A stretch of DNA of 24,548 nucleotides from Lachnospiraceae bacterium (lineage in GTDB: Bacteria; Bacillota; Clostridia; Oscillospirales; Ruminococcaceae): contig JAMPFE010000027.1 of the NCBI GenBank assembly GCA_023664705.1, positions 1 to 24,548 on the forward strand, written 5' to 3'. The notes beneath the pieces are model-generated. The model worked only from the letters and a program-made list of their open reading frames with translations. It did not search any database and was not told the origin of the DNA. Both the position numbers and the translations under genes were made by a program. Below, in pieces: positions 14,534-22,391 of the stretch; positions within the stretch are counted from its first letter, which is position 1; each line of letters begins with the position of its first letter.

Positions 14534-15311
14534 AATCGAGATAAGAAACACCGTTCTTGGGATAACGTTCGTGCTGGGCGCGGTGGAGGTCGTTATCGAC
14601 AGCGGCGGATTTTTCGAGCAAGGCACTTATGGAAGCCGCCGTACTGCCGACCCGGAATTTGAAAAACGTTACCCGCCGCCCAAATATCCCGAGCCGCTTC
14701 TCGCGGGGCAGACGGAGCTTGAGCGCAAGCTGCGCTGTATCGGCGAGACGAGCGCAGACCTCTGGCATTACGACGGCAGGGATTGGCACTACGACGGCTT
14801 CCCGAACGACGATGGCTTGGACGAGTTTCTGAGCGCCGCGGACGAGGCGTTTGACGAGCTTCGGGAATTGCTGCGCGGCGAGTACGAGGTAGTCCTCGAC
14901 TGCCGCATGGAGCGCGAATACTGGACTTCCGGAAAGGAACGGAAGCTCGAGCGCAAAAAGCGCGTCAAGCTGATGTTCGACTACGGCACGTGGTGCTTGT
15001 GGCTGTACGACGAGTACGACGATTTTGTGCGTCCCTTTGAGCTGTCCGACCTCGTTGACGGGCAGGAGGAGCTTACGGAAAAGATACACCGCCTCGAAAA
15101 CGGCTATATGGAGCAGTTCATCAACAACGAGATAGAGTTTTCCTACAAGGGCTTTGACAGCAGACAGCACGCGGAGGAATTTGTCGGGCTGCTGAACGAC
15201 GTATGGAACGGGCTGAACGAGGTTCTGGGCGGCGAATATAAGCTCACCCTCGCGGAATCTCTCGATTTGGAAAGCTGGTACGGCGGCGGTCGTGAGGGGG
15301 GATCCGAATGA
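14526..15311 (+). CDS. Hypothetical protein with internal duplication, between trmN6 and rsmI
   Basis: 261 aa, no family recognised. It overlaps trmN6 by 8 bases and rsmI by 4 (ATGA), so all three are translationally coupled. The protein is acidic and Tyr/Trp-rich, with no signal peptide. Two regions of about 50 residues, 88-136 and 206-255, look like repeats of one unit: both run through GF, DEF/EEF, a helix ending in LLRGEY or VLGGEY, then a strand and EYW or ESWYGGG. It occupies the place of yazA (a GIY-YIG nuclease) in the B. subtilis cluster but shows no GIY-YIG motif. It may be a lineage-specific insertion. Confidence 0.82.
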   Translation: MNKIEIRNTVLGITFVLGAVEVVIDSGGFFEQGTYGSRRTADPEFEKRYPPPKYPEPLLAGQTELERKLRCIGETSADLWHYDGRDWHYDGFPNDDGLDEFLSAADEAFDELRELLRGEYEVVLDCRMEREYWTSGKERKLERKKRVKLMFDYGTWCLWLYDEYDDFVRPFELSDLVDGQEELTEKIHRLENGYMEQFINNEIEFSYKGFDSRQHAEEFVGLLNDVWNGLNEVLGGEYKLTLAESLDLESWYGGGREGGSE

Positions 15312-16135
15312 GCGGAAAGCTGTTTGTGGTCGGCACGCCCATCGGCAACCTCGGGGACTTTTCGCCGCGCGGCGTTGAAACGCTCGAAAGCGCCGATTAC
15401 ATCGCCGCCGAGGACACGCGCGTCACGCTTAAGCTGCTGACGCACTTCGGCATAAAAAAGCCCCTGCTCTCCTGCTACAAGCCCAAGGAGCGCGAAAAGA
15501 GCGAGCGCATAATTTCTCTGCTGCTGGAGGGGAATAATATAGCCATGGTGTCGGACGCGGGTATGCCGTGCATTTCCGACCCGGGGAGCCTGCTCGTTGC
15601 CGAGTGTTACGAGCGCGGTATTCCCGTGGAAATAATCCCCGGGTGCAACGCGGCGGTCGCGGCGGTCGCGGCGAGCGGTCTCGAGATCGACCGTTGGGCG
15701 TTCGAGGGCTTTCTCCCCGTGCCGAAAAAGGAGCGCGCGGCGCGGCTGGAAGAGGTGAAAACGCTCCCGCACGCGCTCGTGTATTACGAGGCTCCGCATA
15801 AAATACGGCAGACGCTTATTGATTTGGAGAGCGCTCTCGGCGGGGAACGCCGCGCGGCGCTTTGCAGGGAGCTCACCAAGCTCCACGAGGAGGTGTTGCG
15901 CGGCACGCTCGCCGAGCTCGCGCATTACTATGACGATACGGAGCCGCGCGGAGAATACGTTATCGTAGTCAAGGGCGCGGAGAAACCCGAGAGCGAGTAC
16001 ACTCTCGAACAGGCCGCGGAGCTCGCGAAAACGCTCGTAAACGGCGGCGAAAAGCTCTCCGAGGCTTGCAGACAAGCGGCAAAGGCGACGGGCGTCTCCA
16101 AACGCGAGATATACTCGGCGCTTTCAAACGAATAA
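15308..16135 (+). CDS. rsmI: 16S rRNA (cytidine1402-2'-O)-methyltransferase RsmI
   Basis: 275 aa. Adds the 2'-O-methyl group to C1402 in the decoding centre of 16S rRNA. The tetrapyrrole-methylase fold is clear: VVGTPIGNLGD (7-17) is the SAM-binding signature, AEDTR (34-38), then VSDAGMPCISDPG, PGCNAAVAA and EGFLP. The length is typical. The C-terminal part (KLSEACRQAAKATGVSKREIY) is the small helical domain usual in RsmI. It overlaps the preceding gene by 4 bases and is followed 18 bases later by a small membrane peptide. Confidence 0.96.
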   Translation: MSGKLFVVGTPIGNLGDFSPRGVETLESADYIAAEDTRVTLKLLTHFGIKKPLLSCYKPKEREKSERIISLLLEGNNIAMVSDAGMPCISDPGSLLVAECYERGIPVEIIPGCNAAVAAVAASGLEIDRWAFEGFLPVPKKERAARLEEVKTLPHALVYYEAPHKIRQTLIDLESALGGERRAALCRELTKLHEEVLRGTLAELAHYYDDTEPRGEYVIVVKGAEKPESEYTLEQAAELAKTLVNGGEKLSEACRQAAKATGVSKREIYSALSNE

Positions 16136-16153
16136 ATTCAGGAGGACAGCATT

Positions 16154-16327
16154 ATGAAAATCGAAAAAATCGAGAAAAAGGTAGGTCCCGTCGGCAAGAC
16201 AGTCATTCCGATAATCGGCGCGGTGATAATCGTCGCGGCGGCTGTCGCGTACATCTGTCTGAAGCTCGCGGACGAAATGCGCTACAACGAGAAGTGGAAG
16301 GACTACGACGAGTGCGGCTGGCACTGA
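16154..16327 (+). CDS. Small single-pass membrane protein, 57 aa
   Basis: AGGAGG (16140-16145) lies 8 bases before ATG. The peptide has a charged start (MKIEKIEKKV), one membrane helix (about residues 16-36, VIPIIGAVIIVAAAVAYIC) and a charged C-terminal tail ending YDECGWH. The helix is not a cleavable signal type, so it is probably an anchored peptide. It sits between rsmI and a hypothetical gene in the same operon, 17 bases from the latter. Function unknown. The good ribosome site and spacing support a real gene. Confidence 0.75.
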   Translation: MKIEKIEKKVGPVGKTVIPIIGAVIIVAAAVAYICLKLADEMRYNEKWKDYDECGWH

Positions 16328-16344
16328 AATTACGGGAGGTAAAA

Positions 16345-17334
16345 ATGGAACAACCCATAATCGCAAGCACGGAACAGGCAAGGGATTTTTATATCAGGTA
16401 TCTCTGTCACTGCCCGCGCGGCAGCGACCTGTACGAGGCGTTTTCGCCCGAGATACTGAGCTCCTACGAGGAGCACTCCTCCGAGGAGCTCGAAAAGCAG
16501 TGGGCTTTCGAGGAGTTCGACCGTTATTTTTCTCAAATTTCGCTCGGAAACAAGGACAATAACGAGCTCCTCGACAAGGCATGGGAATGGCAGAAGGAGA
16601 GCACGCCCGTGAAGTATATCGCGGAAAAGCTCGAAATTATGATGTCGGAATGTGACAACGACCCCTCCGATATGCTGATAGAGCGCATCTTTGAGACCGC
16701 CGTCGGCAGCGACGTCGACAAAAACAGCGCCGAGGACGAAAAGGCTCTGCGGCGGCTTCTGGAGCTCTGCGAGCCGTATATCACGAGCGATAAGGCGGAT
16801 AAGCTGCGTTTCAGGATAATCGGTCCCGAGACCGAGGAAGAGGCAAAGCAGCTTTACGTGATAAACCGCTTCTCCGACAAGCACGACAGCAGGCACTTCC
16901 GCACGCTCGCCGCAGAGCGCAATTTCCAGCGCTTCGCCACTCCCGAAAATCTGCTGAAATGGAAGCAGGAGTACTTTGACGAGCACACGGAAAAATCGTT
17001 CTTTATCGACGCGGACGCGCTGCTGGTGAGCTTTATCGAGCTTATCCGCCCGCGATACGGCATATACAGCGACGAAAATCTCCAAAAGCTGTACGACAAG
17101 CTCTCGGATTACAAAAACTGCGCCGCCCCCGACCAGTACTGGCGCATAGCCTACAGCCTCGAGCGCAGCCTGTCGCAGCTCCTCTATGACGACGGCAAAT
17201 TCGACCTGCTGGAAAAATTTTACAAACTCGCGGCGGATATTCTCGACGACGCCCCCGACAGCTGGGATAAGGAGTATTTCGGCAGCCAGACGCTCGACAG
17301 CATAAAGGAATACCGCGGGCTTATGAACGGATGA
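16345..17334 (+). CDS. Hypothetical protein, helical, acidic
   Basis: 329 aa starting at ATG 16345 behind GGGAGGT. The frame is open further upstream (to 16066), but that part overlaps rsmI and the 57-aa gene in another frame and is not coding. The protein is Glu/Asp/Tyr-rich and helical, without membrane segments or Cys motifs. I recognise no family; the Leu-rich helices towards the C-terminus (SLSQLLYDDGKFDLLEKFYK) might form a helical-repeat fold. It overlaps the GNAT gene by 4 bases (ATGA). Confidence 0.82.
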   Translation: MEQPIIASTEQARDFYIRYLCHCPRGSDLYEAFSPEILSSYEEHSSEELEKQWAFEEFDRYFSQISLGNKDNNELLDKAWEWQKESTPVKYIAEKLEIMMSECDNDPSDMLIERIFETAVGSDVDKNSAEDEKALRRLLELCEPYITSDKADKLRFRIIGPETEEEAKQLYVINRFSDKHDSRHFRTLAAERNFQRFATPENLLKWKQEYFDEHTEKSFFIDADALLVSFIELIRPRYGIYSDENLQKLYDKLSDYKNCAAPDQYWRIAYSLERSLSQLLYDDGKFDLLEKFYKLAADILDDAPDSWDKEYFGSQTLDSIKEYRGLMNG

Positions 17335-17807
17335 TAACGCCCGAAGTAAGGCTCGGCGCGGAAAGCGACATCAAATCGTGGATGGGGCTTGTCCGCGGTA
17401 TGCGCGATAACTTCCCGGGACTGGAGACCGAGGAGGGCTTGGACGAGTACAGGAGCACTGCGCTCGAATTTATGCGGGAAAAACGCGCGCTCTGCGTTAA
17501 AGAGGGCGCGGAGGTCGTCGGCGTGCTGCTGTTTTCGAGAACGCACAATATGATATGCTGTCTGGCGGTCTCGGCCGAGCACAGGCGAAAAGGCATTGCC
17601 TCCGCGCTGATAACAAAAGCGCTCGGCGAGCTTGACCGCTCGCGGGATATTACCGTCACCACGTTCCGAAAGGACGACCCGAGGGGCGGCGCGCCGAGGG
17701 CTCTGTATAAGAAATTCGGGTTCGCCGAGGGGGAGCTTGTCGTCGAGTTCGGCTGCCCGAGCCAAGTTTTCGTGTTGGCGGGAAAACCGCCCCGCAACGC
17801 GGTGTAA
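17331..17807 (+). CDS. GNAT-family N-acetyltransferase
   Basis: 158 aa. Transfers an acetyl group from acetyl-CoA to an unknown amine. The motif A segment LAVSAEHRRKGIASALI carries the R/Q-x-x-G-x-G/A pyrophosphate-binding loop, and ALYKKFGF is the usual C-terminal motif B. The N-terminal region (about 1-60) is variable and sets the substrate. Translationally coupled to the preceding gene by the ATGA overlap. It is the last gene of the run; no clear terminator follows, only AT-rich sequence with a TTTGAC/GTCAAA inverted repeat (17814-17842). Confidence 0.9.
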   Translation: MITPEVRLGAESDIKSWMGLVRGMRDNFPGLETEEGLDEYRSTALEFMREKRALCVKEGAEVVGVLLFSRTHNMICCLAVSAEHRRKGIASALITKALGELDRSRDITVTTFRKDDPRGGAPRALYKKFGFAEGELVVEFGCPSQVFVLAGKPPRNAV

Positions 17808-17851
17808 AACGATTTTGACGTCGAAAAAACGCCGTTGTCAAAGCATTTTGG

Positions 17852-17880
17852 TAGACATTTTATTTTTGAACCTCTATAAT
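17852..17880 (+). promoter_or_regulatory. Promoter of the HTH-membrane regulator gene
   Basis: TAGACA (17852-17857), 17 bases, TATAAT (17875-17880). The transcript would start about 18 bases before the ATG. An inverted repeat TTTGAC-17-GTCAAA just upstream (17814-17842) could be an operator for the product itself, but this is speculative. Confidence 0.65.
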
Positions 17881-17904
17881 AAGGACACAAGGGAGTGACG
17901 AAGA

Positions 17905-18675
17905 ATGGAGATCGGAAACAGACTGAAAACCGCGCGGAACGAGCGCGGGCTTACGCAGGAGCAGGTCGCCGAGGAGTTGGGGGTCTCGCGGCAGAGCGTC
18001 TCGAATTGGGAGAACAACCGCTCCTACCCCGACGTCGTAAGCGTTATCAAGATGTCCGACCTCTATTCCGTCAGCCTTGACGAATTATTAAAGGGGGATC
18101 TGAATATGATCAGACATTTAAAGGAAACCGCCGACGCGGCGAAAAACAGCAGGAAGCTGGCAAAGAGGGTCACGATAGGGGCGTACTGGGCGTGCTGGGG
18201 GATAGTGCTCCTGATAAACCTCTTGACGGCGGGCGAATATTGTGAGAGTCATGTCTATTTCTTTCGCGACGCTGCCATCACGGTCATTTTCGCGGCGCTC
18301 ACGTTTCCTCTCGGCTTGTTTGACGAGTTCGAAATGCGTTGGGCGTACATTCCCGTTACGGGGATAATGCTTGCGCTGTCGGGGTTTATTTTCCAAATTC
18401 GCTGCGACTTATTGGATATTTCATTCTACAACGAAGCCCTGCACAACGGCGTCCCTTTGCAGCCCGACGAGTATCTGCATTTCGATATTTCCGCCTCGTT
18501 CAACGATTTCATCAGCCGCAGCGCTTATTTTCGCGGATTGCACGGAGCCTTTTTCATGCTGCTTCTGGGGGTCGGCTGCGCGGCGTTCGGTATGGTCATC
18601 GGCGCGTTTATACGCTACAACCGCATTATCAAGGAAAAAAGCGCCGACGATAAAATTGAACTGCAAACGGAGTGA
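17905..18675 (+). CDS. XRE-family HTH regulator with C-terminal membrane domain
   Basis: 256 aa. Residues 1-66 are a Cro/CI-type helix-turn-helix (LTQEQVAEELGVSRQSVSNWENNRSYPD), a complete DNA-binding unit close to many clostridial XRE proteins. After a basic linker come about four membrane helices (near 87-108, 119-140, 147-167, 211-236). The order suggests a membrane-anchored DNA-binding sensor, with the HTH in the cytosol. The next gene begins only a few bases after its stop, so the two share an mRNA. Target genes and signal are unknown; autoregulation is likely by family habit. Confidence 0.9.
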   Translation: MEIGNRLKTARNERGLTQEQVAEELGVSRQSVSNWENNRSYPDVVSVIKMSDLYSVSLDELLKGDLNMIRHLKETADAAKNSRKLAKRVTIGAYWACWGIVLLINLLTAGEYCESHVYFFRDAAITVIFAALTFPLGLFDEFEMRWAYIPVTGIMLALSGFIFQIRCDLLDISFYNEALHNGVPLQPDEYLHFDISASFNDFISRSAYFRGLHGAFFMLLLGVGCAAFGMVIGAFIRYNRIIKEKSADDKIELQTE

Positions 18676-18680
18676 TTTGA

Positions 18681-19376
18681 CTGAAAACCATTACTCTCCC
18701 CGACGGGAGAACGCTCACATATGAGCTCGTCCGAAAGCGCGTAAAAAACATAAACTTCCGCGCCAAGGACGACGGCATAGTCTACGTTTCGGCAAATTCA
18801 AGAGCGACCGTAAAAGAGGTCGAGCGCTTTCTCACAGAGCGCGCCGACTTCTTTTTCGGCGCGTTTGAGCGCCTGCAAGCTCGCGAAAAGCGCAGCGAGA
18901 TAAACACGGAAACCGTAAACTGGCTCGGAAAGGAATATCCCGTGCGCGTTATTCTCAACGCACGGGAATGTGCCGTTTTGGACGAGACCGAGTGCAGAGT
19001 GTTCACGCGGCTCGGCAGCGACGCGGAATACGTGCTGTCGCTGATACAGCGCGCCGTCGCGGAGAGGTTTGCGGCGCTCTGCCGCGAGCTTAACGGGGAA
19101 GTCCGCGCGGAGCTTCAAAGAAACGGGCTGACCCCGCCGCCCACCCTAGTCACGATAAAGGACATGAAAACGCGCTGGGGGAGCTGCTCCTACACAAAAG
19201 GGCACATCTCGATAAACGTGCGCTTGGCCGCCTATCCGCGCGAGACCGTGCTCTCGGTTTTCTGGCACGAATACGCGCACTACTGGCACCACGACCATTC
19301 CAAGCGGTTCTACGCCTTCCTGCTGAGCTTTTACCCCGACTACTACCGCTGGAACGACCTGCTGAAAGAAAAATGA
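18681..19376 (+). CDS. YgjP-type (DUF45) zinc metallopeptidase with apparent CTG start
   Basis: 231 aa if started at CTG 18681. The domain clearly begins there: residues 1-40 (KTITLPDGRTLTYELVRKR...) are the usual N-terminal strands of the family. No ATG, GTG or TTG exists in frame until GTG 18942, which would remove 87 residues, and an in-frame TGA lies just before the CTG. GGAG at 18669-18672 is 8 bases upstream, an ideal spacing. The family signature KTRWGSCS (163-170), the zinc motif HEYAH (196-200) and the third ligand His206 are present, so the enzyme looks intact. Substrate unknown; related proteins are called M48-like or SprT-like. A nearby TTG (18677) is out of frame and stops after 15 codons. 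Confidence 0.87.
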   Translation: MKTITLPDGRTLTYELVRKRVKNINFRAKDDGIVYVSANSRATVKEVERFLTERADFFFGAFERLQAREKRSEINTETVNWLGKEYPVRVILNARECAVLDETECRVFTRLGSDAEYVLSLIQRAVAERFAALCRELNGEVRAELQRNGLTPPPTLVTIKDMKTRWGSCSYTKGHISINVRLAAYPRETVLSVFWHEYAHYWHHDHSKRFYAFLLSFYPDYYRWNDLLKEK

Positions 19377-19407
19377 CCGCTCGAGCTCTCGAACGGTCAT
19401 TTTTATT
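19371..19407. terminator. Bidirectional terminator between convergent genes
   Basis: AAATGACCG (19371-19379) pairs with CGGTCATTT (19394-19402), with an inner TCGAG/CTCGA stem. A T-rich run follows on the plus strand and a corresponding run on the minus strand. It contains the stop codon of the metallopeptidase and ends the minus-strand zinc-ribbon gene as well. Confidence 0.88.
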
Positions 19408-20882
19408 TAAATGAACGGCAATCCCGCCGTCAATGCCGACACATCGCCCGAGCTTGGCGCGGCGCTCAAAGCGGGCGGCAAAAACACGCTCCCGATACCG
19501 TTGCTAAGGAAAGACAGCGCGAAATAAATGCCCGCGCCGACCGCCAAAACCAGCAAAACCACTATCAAAACGATAATAAGCGCTTTCGGCTTCTTTTTTG
19601 CGGCAGCCTTTTTATACGGCGCTCCGCAGTTCGGGCAGAACTTATCCGTATCGTACATACACTGTCCGCAGAGACGGCATCTGAACATAGTGCCCAACGG
19701 CGCCTGCGGAGCGGCTTGCCGAGCGGGCTGCGGCGCGGGTTGGTTGAAAATGCTGTCCGAATTGTTCTGCTGCGTATTCGGCGCGGAAACGTACTCGCTT
19801 ATAACGGGAGCGCTCTCCTCGATAACGGGCGCGTCCGCGGCTTTCTCGGGAACGGGCGGCTTCTCGGGCTCTTTTGCAGTTTTTTGCAGCTCGACGGGCT
19901 CCTCCCTTTTCTCGGGATTTTCAACGGGAGCTGTCCCGACGCTCGGAACGCTCGGAGCGCCCCCGAAAACGGGCTCGGGTTGAACCTGCTCGGGCTTCGG
20001 AACCTCGGGCTGCCGCGGCTTTACGGGCTCGGGAGCCTTAGGAGCCTCGGTCATTTCCAAAGGCGCGTCGTCCATAGAGTTGTCCAGAAATTTATACGGG
20101 TCGATGTCAATATGCTCGTTCGAATCCTCGTCCATCGAATAATCGCCGACCACGGGCACGGCGTTGTCGGTGACAGCCGCCGCGGCGCCGTCGTCGCTCA
20201 TGGAAAAATTGTCGACGCGCCTGGCGTCAACCTCGGGGACGGACTTCTTCGCCTTGGGCTCTATCGCCTCGATAGACGGCATCTGATTTGCGGCGCTGAA
20301 ATTCGCGAGCTGCTCCGAAAGCGCCGCCATATCGTTTGCGGAGATGCCGTTCCCGAACAGGTCGGGGTTGCTGTTGTCCTCCGCCGCGAATATGGGAATA
20401 TCGCCGCTGCCGCTCATAAAGCTGCTTATCTGCTCTATCTCGCTTTCGGAAACGCCGTCGAGACCCAAGCCGAGCCCGCCGCCCACCGCCGTTTCATCGG
20501 GGTTCATAAGCGGCACTCCGCCCGCCGACGTCGGTATGTTTTTCGGTCTGTCGCCGAGAATCATTCCGCATTTATCGCACCGATAGGGGTCCTTCTGCAT
20601 ATGCATCCCGCAGTTCGGGCAGAACACGAGCGTCTCGCCGCTGCCGCCGCCGTCCAAGGGCTCTATCCCCGGCATCGACGACTGCACCTCGGAGACGGGC
20701 TTTTCCGTATCGTCGTTCGCTTCCGAAGCGCCCTCCGCCTTGGGCTCGGAGGGTCTGCCCTCGTTGTCCGTTCTTCCGGGCATACCGCCCTCCTCGAGCA
20801 CCTCGGGAGGCACGGGCGAGCCGCATTCCAGACAAAACGCGTAGCCCCTTATCAGATTTTTTCCGCAATTAACGCAAACCAT
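19407..20882 (-). CDS. Zinc-ribbon, proline-rich protein with C-terminal membrane helix
   Basis: 491 aa from ATG 20882; GAGG lies 8 bases upstream, whereas ATG 20888 would be too close. It has three Cys4 zinc ribbons: Cys3/6/17/20, Cys88/91/102/105 and Cys402/405/416/419. A long disordered acidic, Pro/Glu-rich stretch (about 110-395, with many PEP/PVE runs) separates them. One membrane helix (434-456) follows a basic KKAAAKKKPK stretch, so most of the protein should be cytosolic and tail-anchored. Similar zinc-ribbon/membrane proteins are common in clostridia without a known role. It resembles its neighbour at 21504-21028 in plan. Confidence 0.85.
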   Translation of the reverse strand: MVCVNCGKNLIRGYAFCLECGSPVPPEVLEEGGMPGRTDNEGRPSEPKAEGASEANDDTEKPVSEVQSSMPGIEPLDGGGSGETLVFCPNCGMHMQKDPYRCDKCGMILGDRPKNIPTSAGGVPLMNPDETAVGGGLGLGLDGVSESEIEQISSFMSGSGDIPIFAAEDNSNPDLFGNGISANDMAALSEQLANFSAANQMPSIEAIEPKAKKSVPEVDARRVDNFSMSDDGAAAAVTDNAVPVVGDYSMDEDSNEHIDIDPYKFLDNSMDDAPLEMTEAPKAPEPVKPRQPEVPKPEQVQPEPVFGGAPSVPSVGTAPVENPEKREEPVELQKTAKEPEKPPVPEKAADAPVIEESAPVISEYVSAPNTQQNNSDSIFNQPAPQPARQAAPQAPLGTMFRCRLCGQCMYDTDKFCPNCGAPYKKAAAKKKPKALIIVLIVVLLVLAVGAGIYFALSFLSNGIGSVFLPPALSAAPSSGDVSALTAGLPFI

Positions 20883-20911
20883 TTTCATTTCCTCTTTGCA
20901 CGAATTAGCGC

Positions 20912-20931
20912 GTATCGTCCGAAAACGATAC
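20912..20931 (-). promoter_or_regulatory. Hairpin in the leader of the zinc-ribbon gene
   Basis: GTATCGT (20912-20918) and ACGATAC (20925-20931) pair perfectly across a 6-nt loop within the predicted 5' untranslated region. No T run follows; it may protect the mRNA 5' end. Confidence 0.45.
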
Positions 20932-20946
20932 CGCACCCATTCTTAT

Positions 20947-20975
20947 ATTATACAATATTTCGAGGAGAATGTCAA
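20947..20975 (-). promoter_or_regulatory. Consensus promoter of the zinc-ribbon gene
   Basis: On the minus strand TTGACA (20975-20970) and TATAAT (20952-20947) are separated by exactly 17 bases. Start predicted near 20940. Confidence 0.85.
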
Positions 20976-21027
20976 TTCTTTTTATGAAAACCGTATAAAT
21001 GCCTTAAAGAAACGCGCTCGTTTTGTG

Positions 21028-21504
21028 CTAAACAACGGAAAAATACAGCCCCGCGAACACTCCCGCGACGATAGCCATAACAGCGACCGCCGCCAAACAC
21101 ATCATGATATGACCGAGCGTATACCTGCGCTCGGGCTTGCTTTCGGGCGCGGACTGCACGGGTATCTCGCTCACGGCGGGAACGGCGCTTACGGGAGCCT
21201 CGGGGTAAACGGGCGGCGCGGAATATACGGGAGCGCTCCCGCCGTAGGACGGTATATCATTCGGCGTGGGGACCGCGTTTTCGACCGTTTCCGCGAACGG
21301 CTCGGCAGCCTCCTCCGCGCTTTCGGCAGCGTATTCGTAAGCGCCGTCGACGCTCGGCATTTCCGCGCTCTCGGGCGCTTCGGGCATTTCGGAGACGCTC
21401 TCGCTCACGGGAACGCTTTCCGCCGCATTGCTCACGGCAGCCCCGCAGAAGTTGCAGAACCTTGCCGTATCGATTATTTCCTTGCCGCAGTTTGTACAAA
21501 ACAT
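21028..21504 (-). CDS. Small zinc-ribbon membrane protein
   Basis: 158 aa. One N-terminal Cys4 ribbon (Cys3/6/17/20, MFCTNCG...FCNFCG), an acidic Ala/Glu/Pro-rich linker, then one membrane helix near the C-terminus (about 131-156). The N-terminal ribbon, linker type and tail helix resemble the larger protein downstream, so they may be paralogues. AAGGAAA precedes the ATG. It lies 19 bases after the glycosylase stop and is probably cotranscribed with it. Function unknown. Confidence 0.85.
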   Translation of the reverse strand: MFCTNCGKEIIDTARFCNFCGAAVSNAAESVPVSESVSEMPEAPESAEMPSVDGAYEYAAESAEEAAEPFAETVENAVPTPNDIPSYGGSAPVYSAPPVYPEAPVSAVPAVSEIPVQSAPESKPERRYTLGHIMMCLAAVAVMAIVAGVFAGLYFSVV

Positions 21505-21523
21505 AATATATTTCCTTTCTTTA

Positions 21524-22330
21524 TCAGACCTTCAAGCCGTCGTTGTTGCGCACGTAGTCGAACAGATACTGCTGCGCCACGCCCTCCGCGCCCTTGGTAC
21601 ATTCGGGCAGCCCCTCGGGATAAAATTCCGCCATAAGGCGCTTTACCCACACGTCCCTCGGGAACGCGTCAAGCTTGTGGAACGCGAACAGCAGCACACA
21701 GTCCGCGACCTTGTCCCCCACGCCAACGATTTTTTTGAGCCTTTCGCGCGCGCCGTCCAACGGCAGTCCGTCTATCTCGTCAAAGTCTATCTCGCCCGAG
21801 TTTACGCGGTTCACGGCGTCGACGATGTACTTCGCGCGGAACCCCGCCCTCAGCGGCGCCAAGTCCCCGGGCTCTATGCCGCGCAGCCTCTCCGCCGTCG
21901 GGAACGCGAAATCCCCGCTGCCGATATCCTCCCCGAAGCTCCCGCAGAGCCGCCCGATTATCCCCGAGATGCGCGGGATATTGTTGTTCTGCGAGATGAT
22001 AAAGCTGATGAGCGTCTCAAAGGGCTCCTGCCGCAGAATACGTATCCCCGCCGAGCCCTCGCAGGCGGCTTTCAGCGTTTTGTCGGCGGAAAAGCGCCGT
22101 ATGTACTCGGAGTAGTCCGCGTCGAGGTCGAAGTATACGCGCCACTCGGGGAGCTCCCGCTCGCTTATGCCGTCGATGAGAATTTTGCCGTTCTCCTCCG
22201 AAAGGGTCAGCCGCCTGCCCTTGGCAACGCCCGAAAACGCGCCGTTTTCCGTTTCCTTCCAGCGGAAGCACTGCCCGCAGAGAAACGTCTGCCGCAGGTC
22301 GAAGTTGGAATTATTTACTTTTACGCTCAT
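21524..22330 (-). CDS. ogg: 8-oxoguanine DNA glycosylase/lyase, Ogg1 type
   Basis: 268 aa. Removes 8-oxoguanine and nicks the strand by a Schiff-base mechanism; base-excision repair. The N-terminal OGG domain includes GQCFRW (19-24); the helix-hairpin-helix-GPD domain ends in GVGDKVADCVLLFAF, with Lys207 as the catalytic lysine, and PRDVW with Asp226 as the catalytic aspartate, matching KVADC and PVDVH of human OGG1. ATG at 22330 is preferred over an in-frame TTG at 22339, which lies only 3 bases from the AAGGGG ribosome site. Firmicutes genomes more often rely on MutM; this gene family is typical of clostridia and archaea. Confidence 0.92.
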   Translation of the reverse strand: MSVKVNNSNFDLRQTFLCGQCFRWKETENGAFSGVAKGRRLTLSEENGKILIDGISERELPEWRVYFDLDADYSEYIRRFSADKTLKAACEGSAGIRILRQEPFETLISFIISQNNNIPRISGIIGRLCGSFGEDIGSGDFAFPTAERLRGIEPGDLAPLRAGFRAKYIVDAVNRVNSGEIDFDEIDGLPLDGARERLKKIVGVGDKVADCVLLFAFHKLDAFPRDVWVKRLMAEFYPEGLPECTKGAEGVAQQYLFDYVRNNDGLKV

Positions 22331-22362
22331 TTTTTTCAAAAACCCCTTGATTATTTACTTTA

Positions 22363-22391
22363 ATTATAATACAATATAAATAAGATTTCAA
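22363..22391 (-). promoter_or_regulatory. Promoter of the Ogg-type glycosylase gene
   Basis: On the minus strand TTGAAA (22391-22386), 17 bases, TATAAT (22368-22363). A perfect inverted repeat TTTCAA-5-TTGAAA (22386-22402) overlaps the -35, and could be an operator between the divergent genes or simply two back-to-back -35-like hexamers. Confidence 0.7.

Noticed and set aside
16066..16344. Upstream extension of the 329-aa gene into rsmI
   Set aside because: It overlaps rsmI and the 57-aa gene in another frame; ATG 16345 has a proper ribosome site.
17814..17842. TTTGAC-17-GTCAAA as the terminator of the GNAT gene
   Set aside because: The stem is only 6 bp with a long spacer and no T run; at most a weak operator candidate.
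19716..20987. 423-codon plus-strand frame opposite the zinc-ribbon gene
   Set aside because: Lacks a ribosome site, crosses the minus promoter and ends in repetitive Gly/Leu/Arg sequence; the minus protein has clear Cys4 ribbons.
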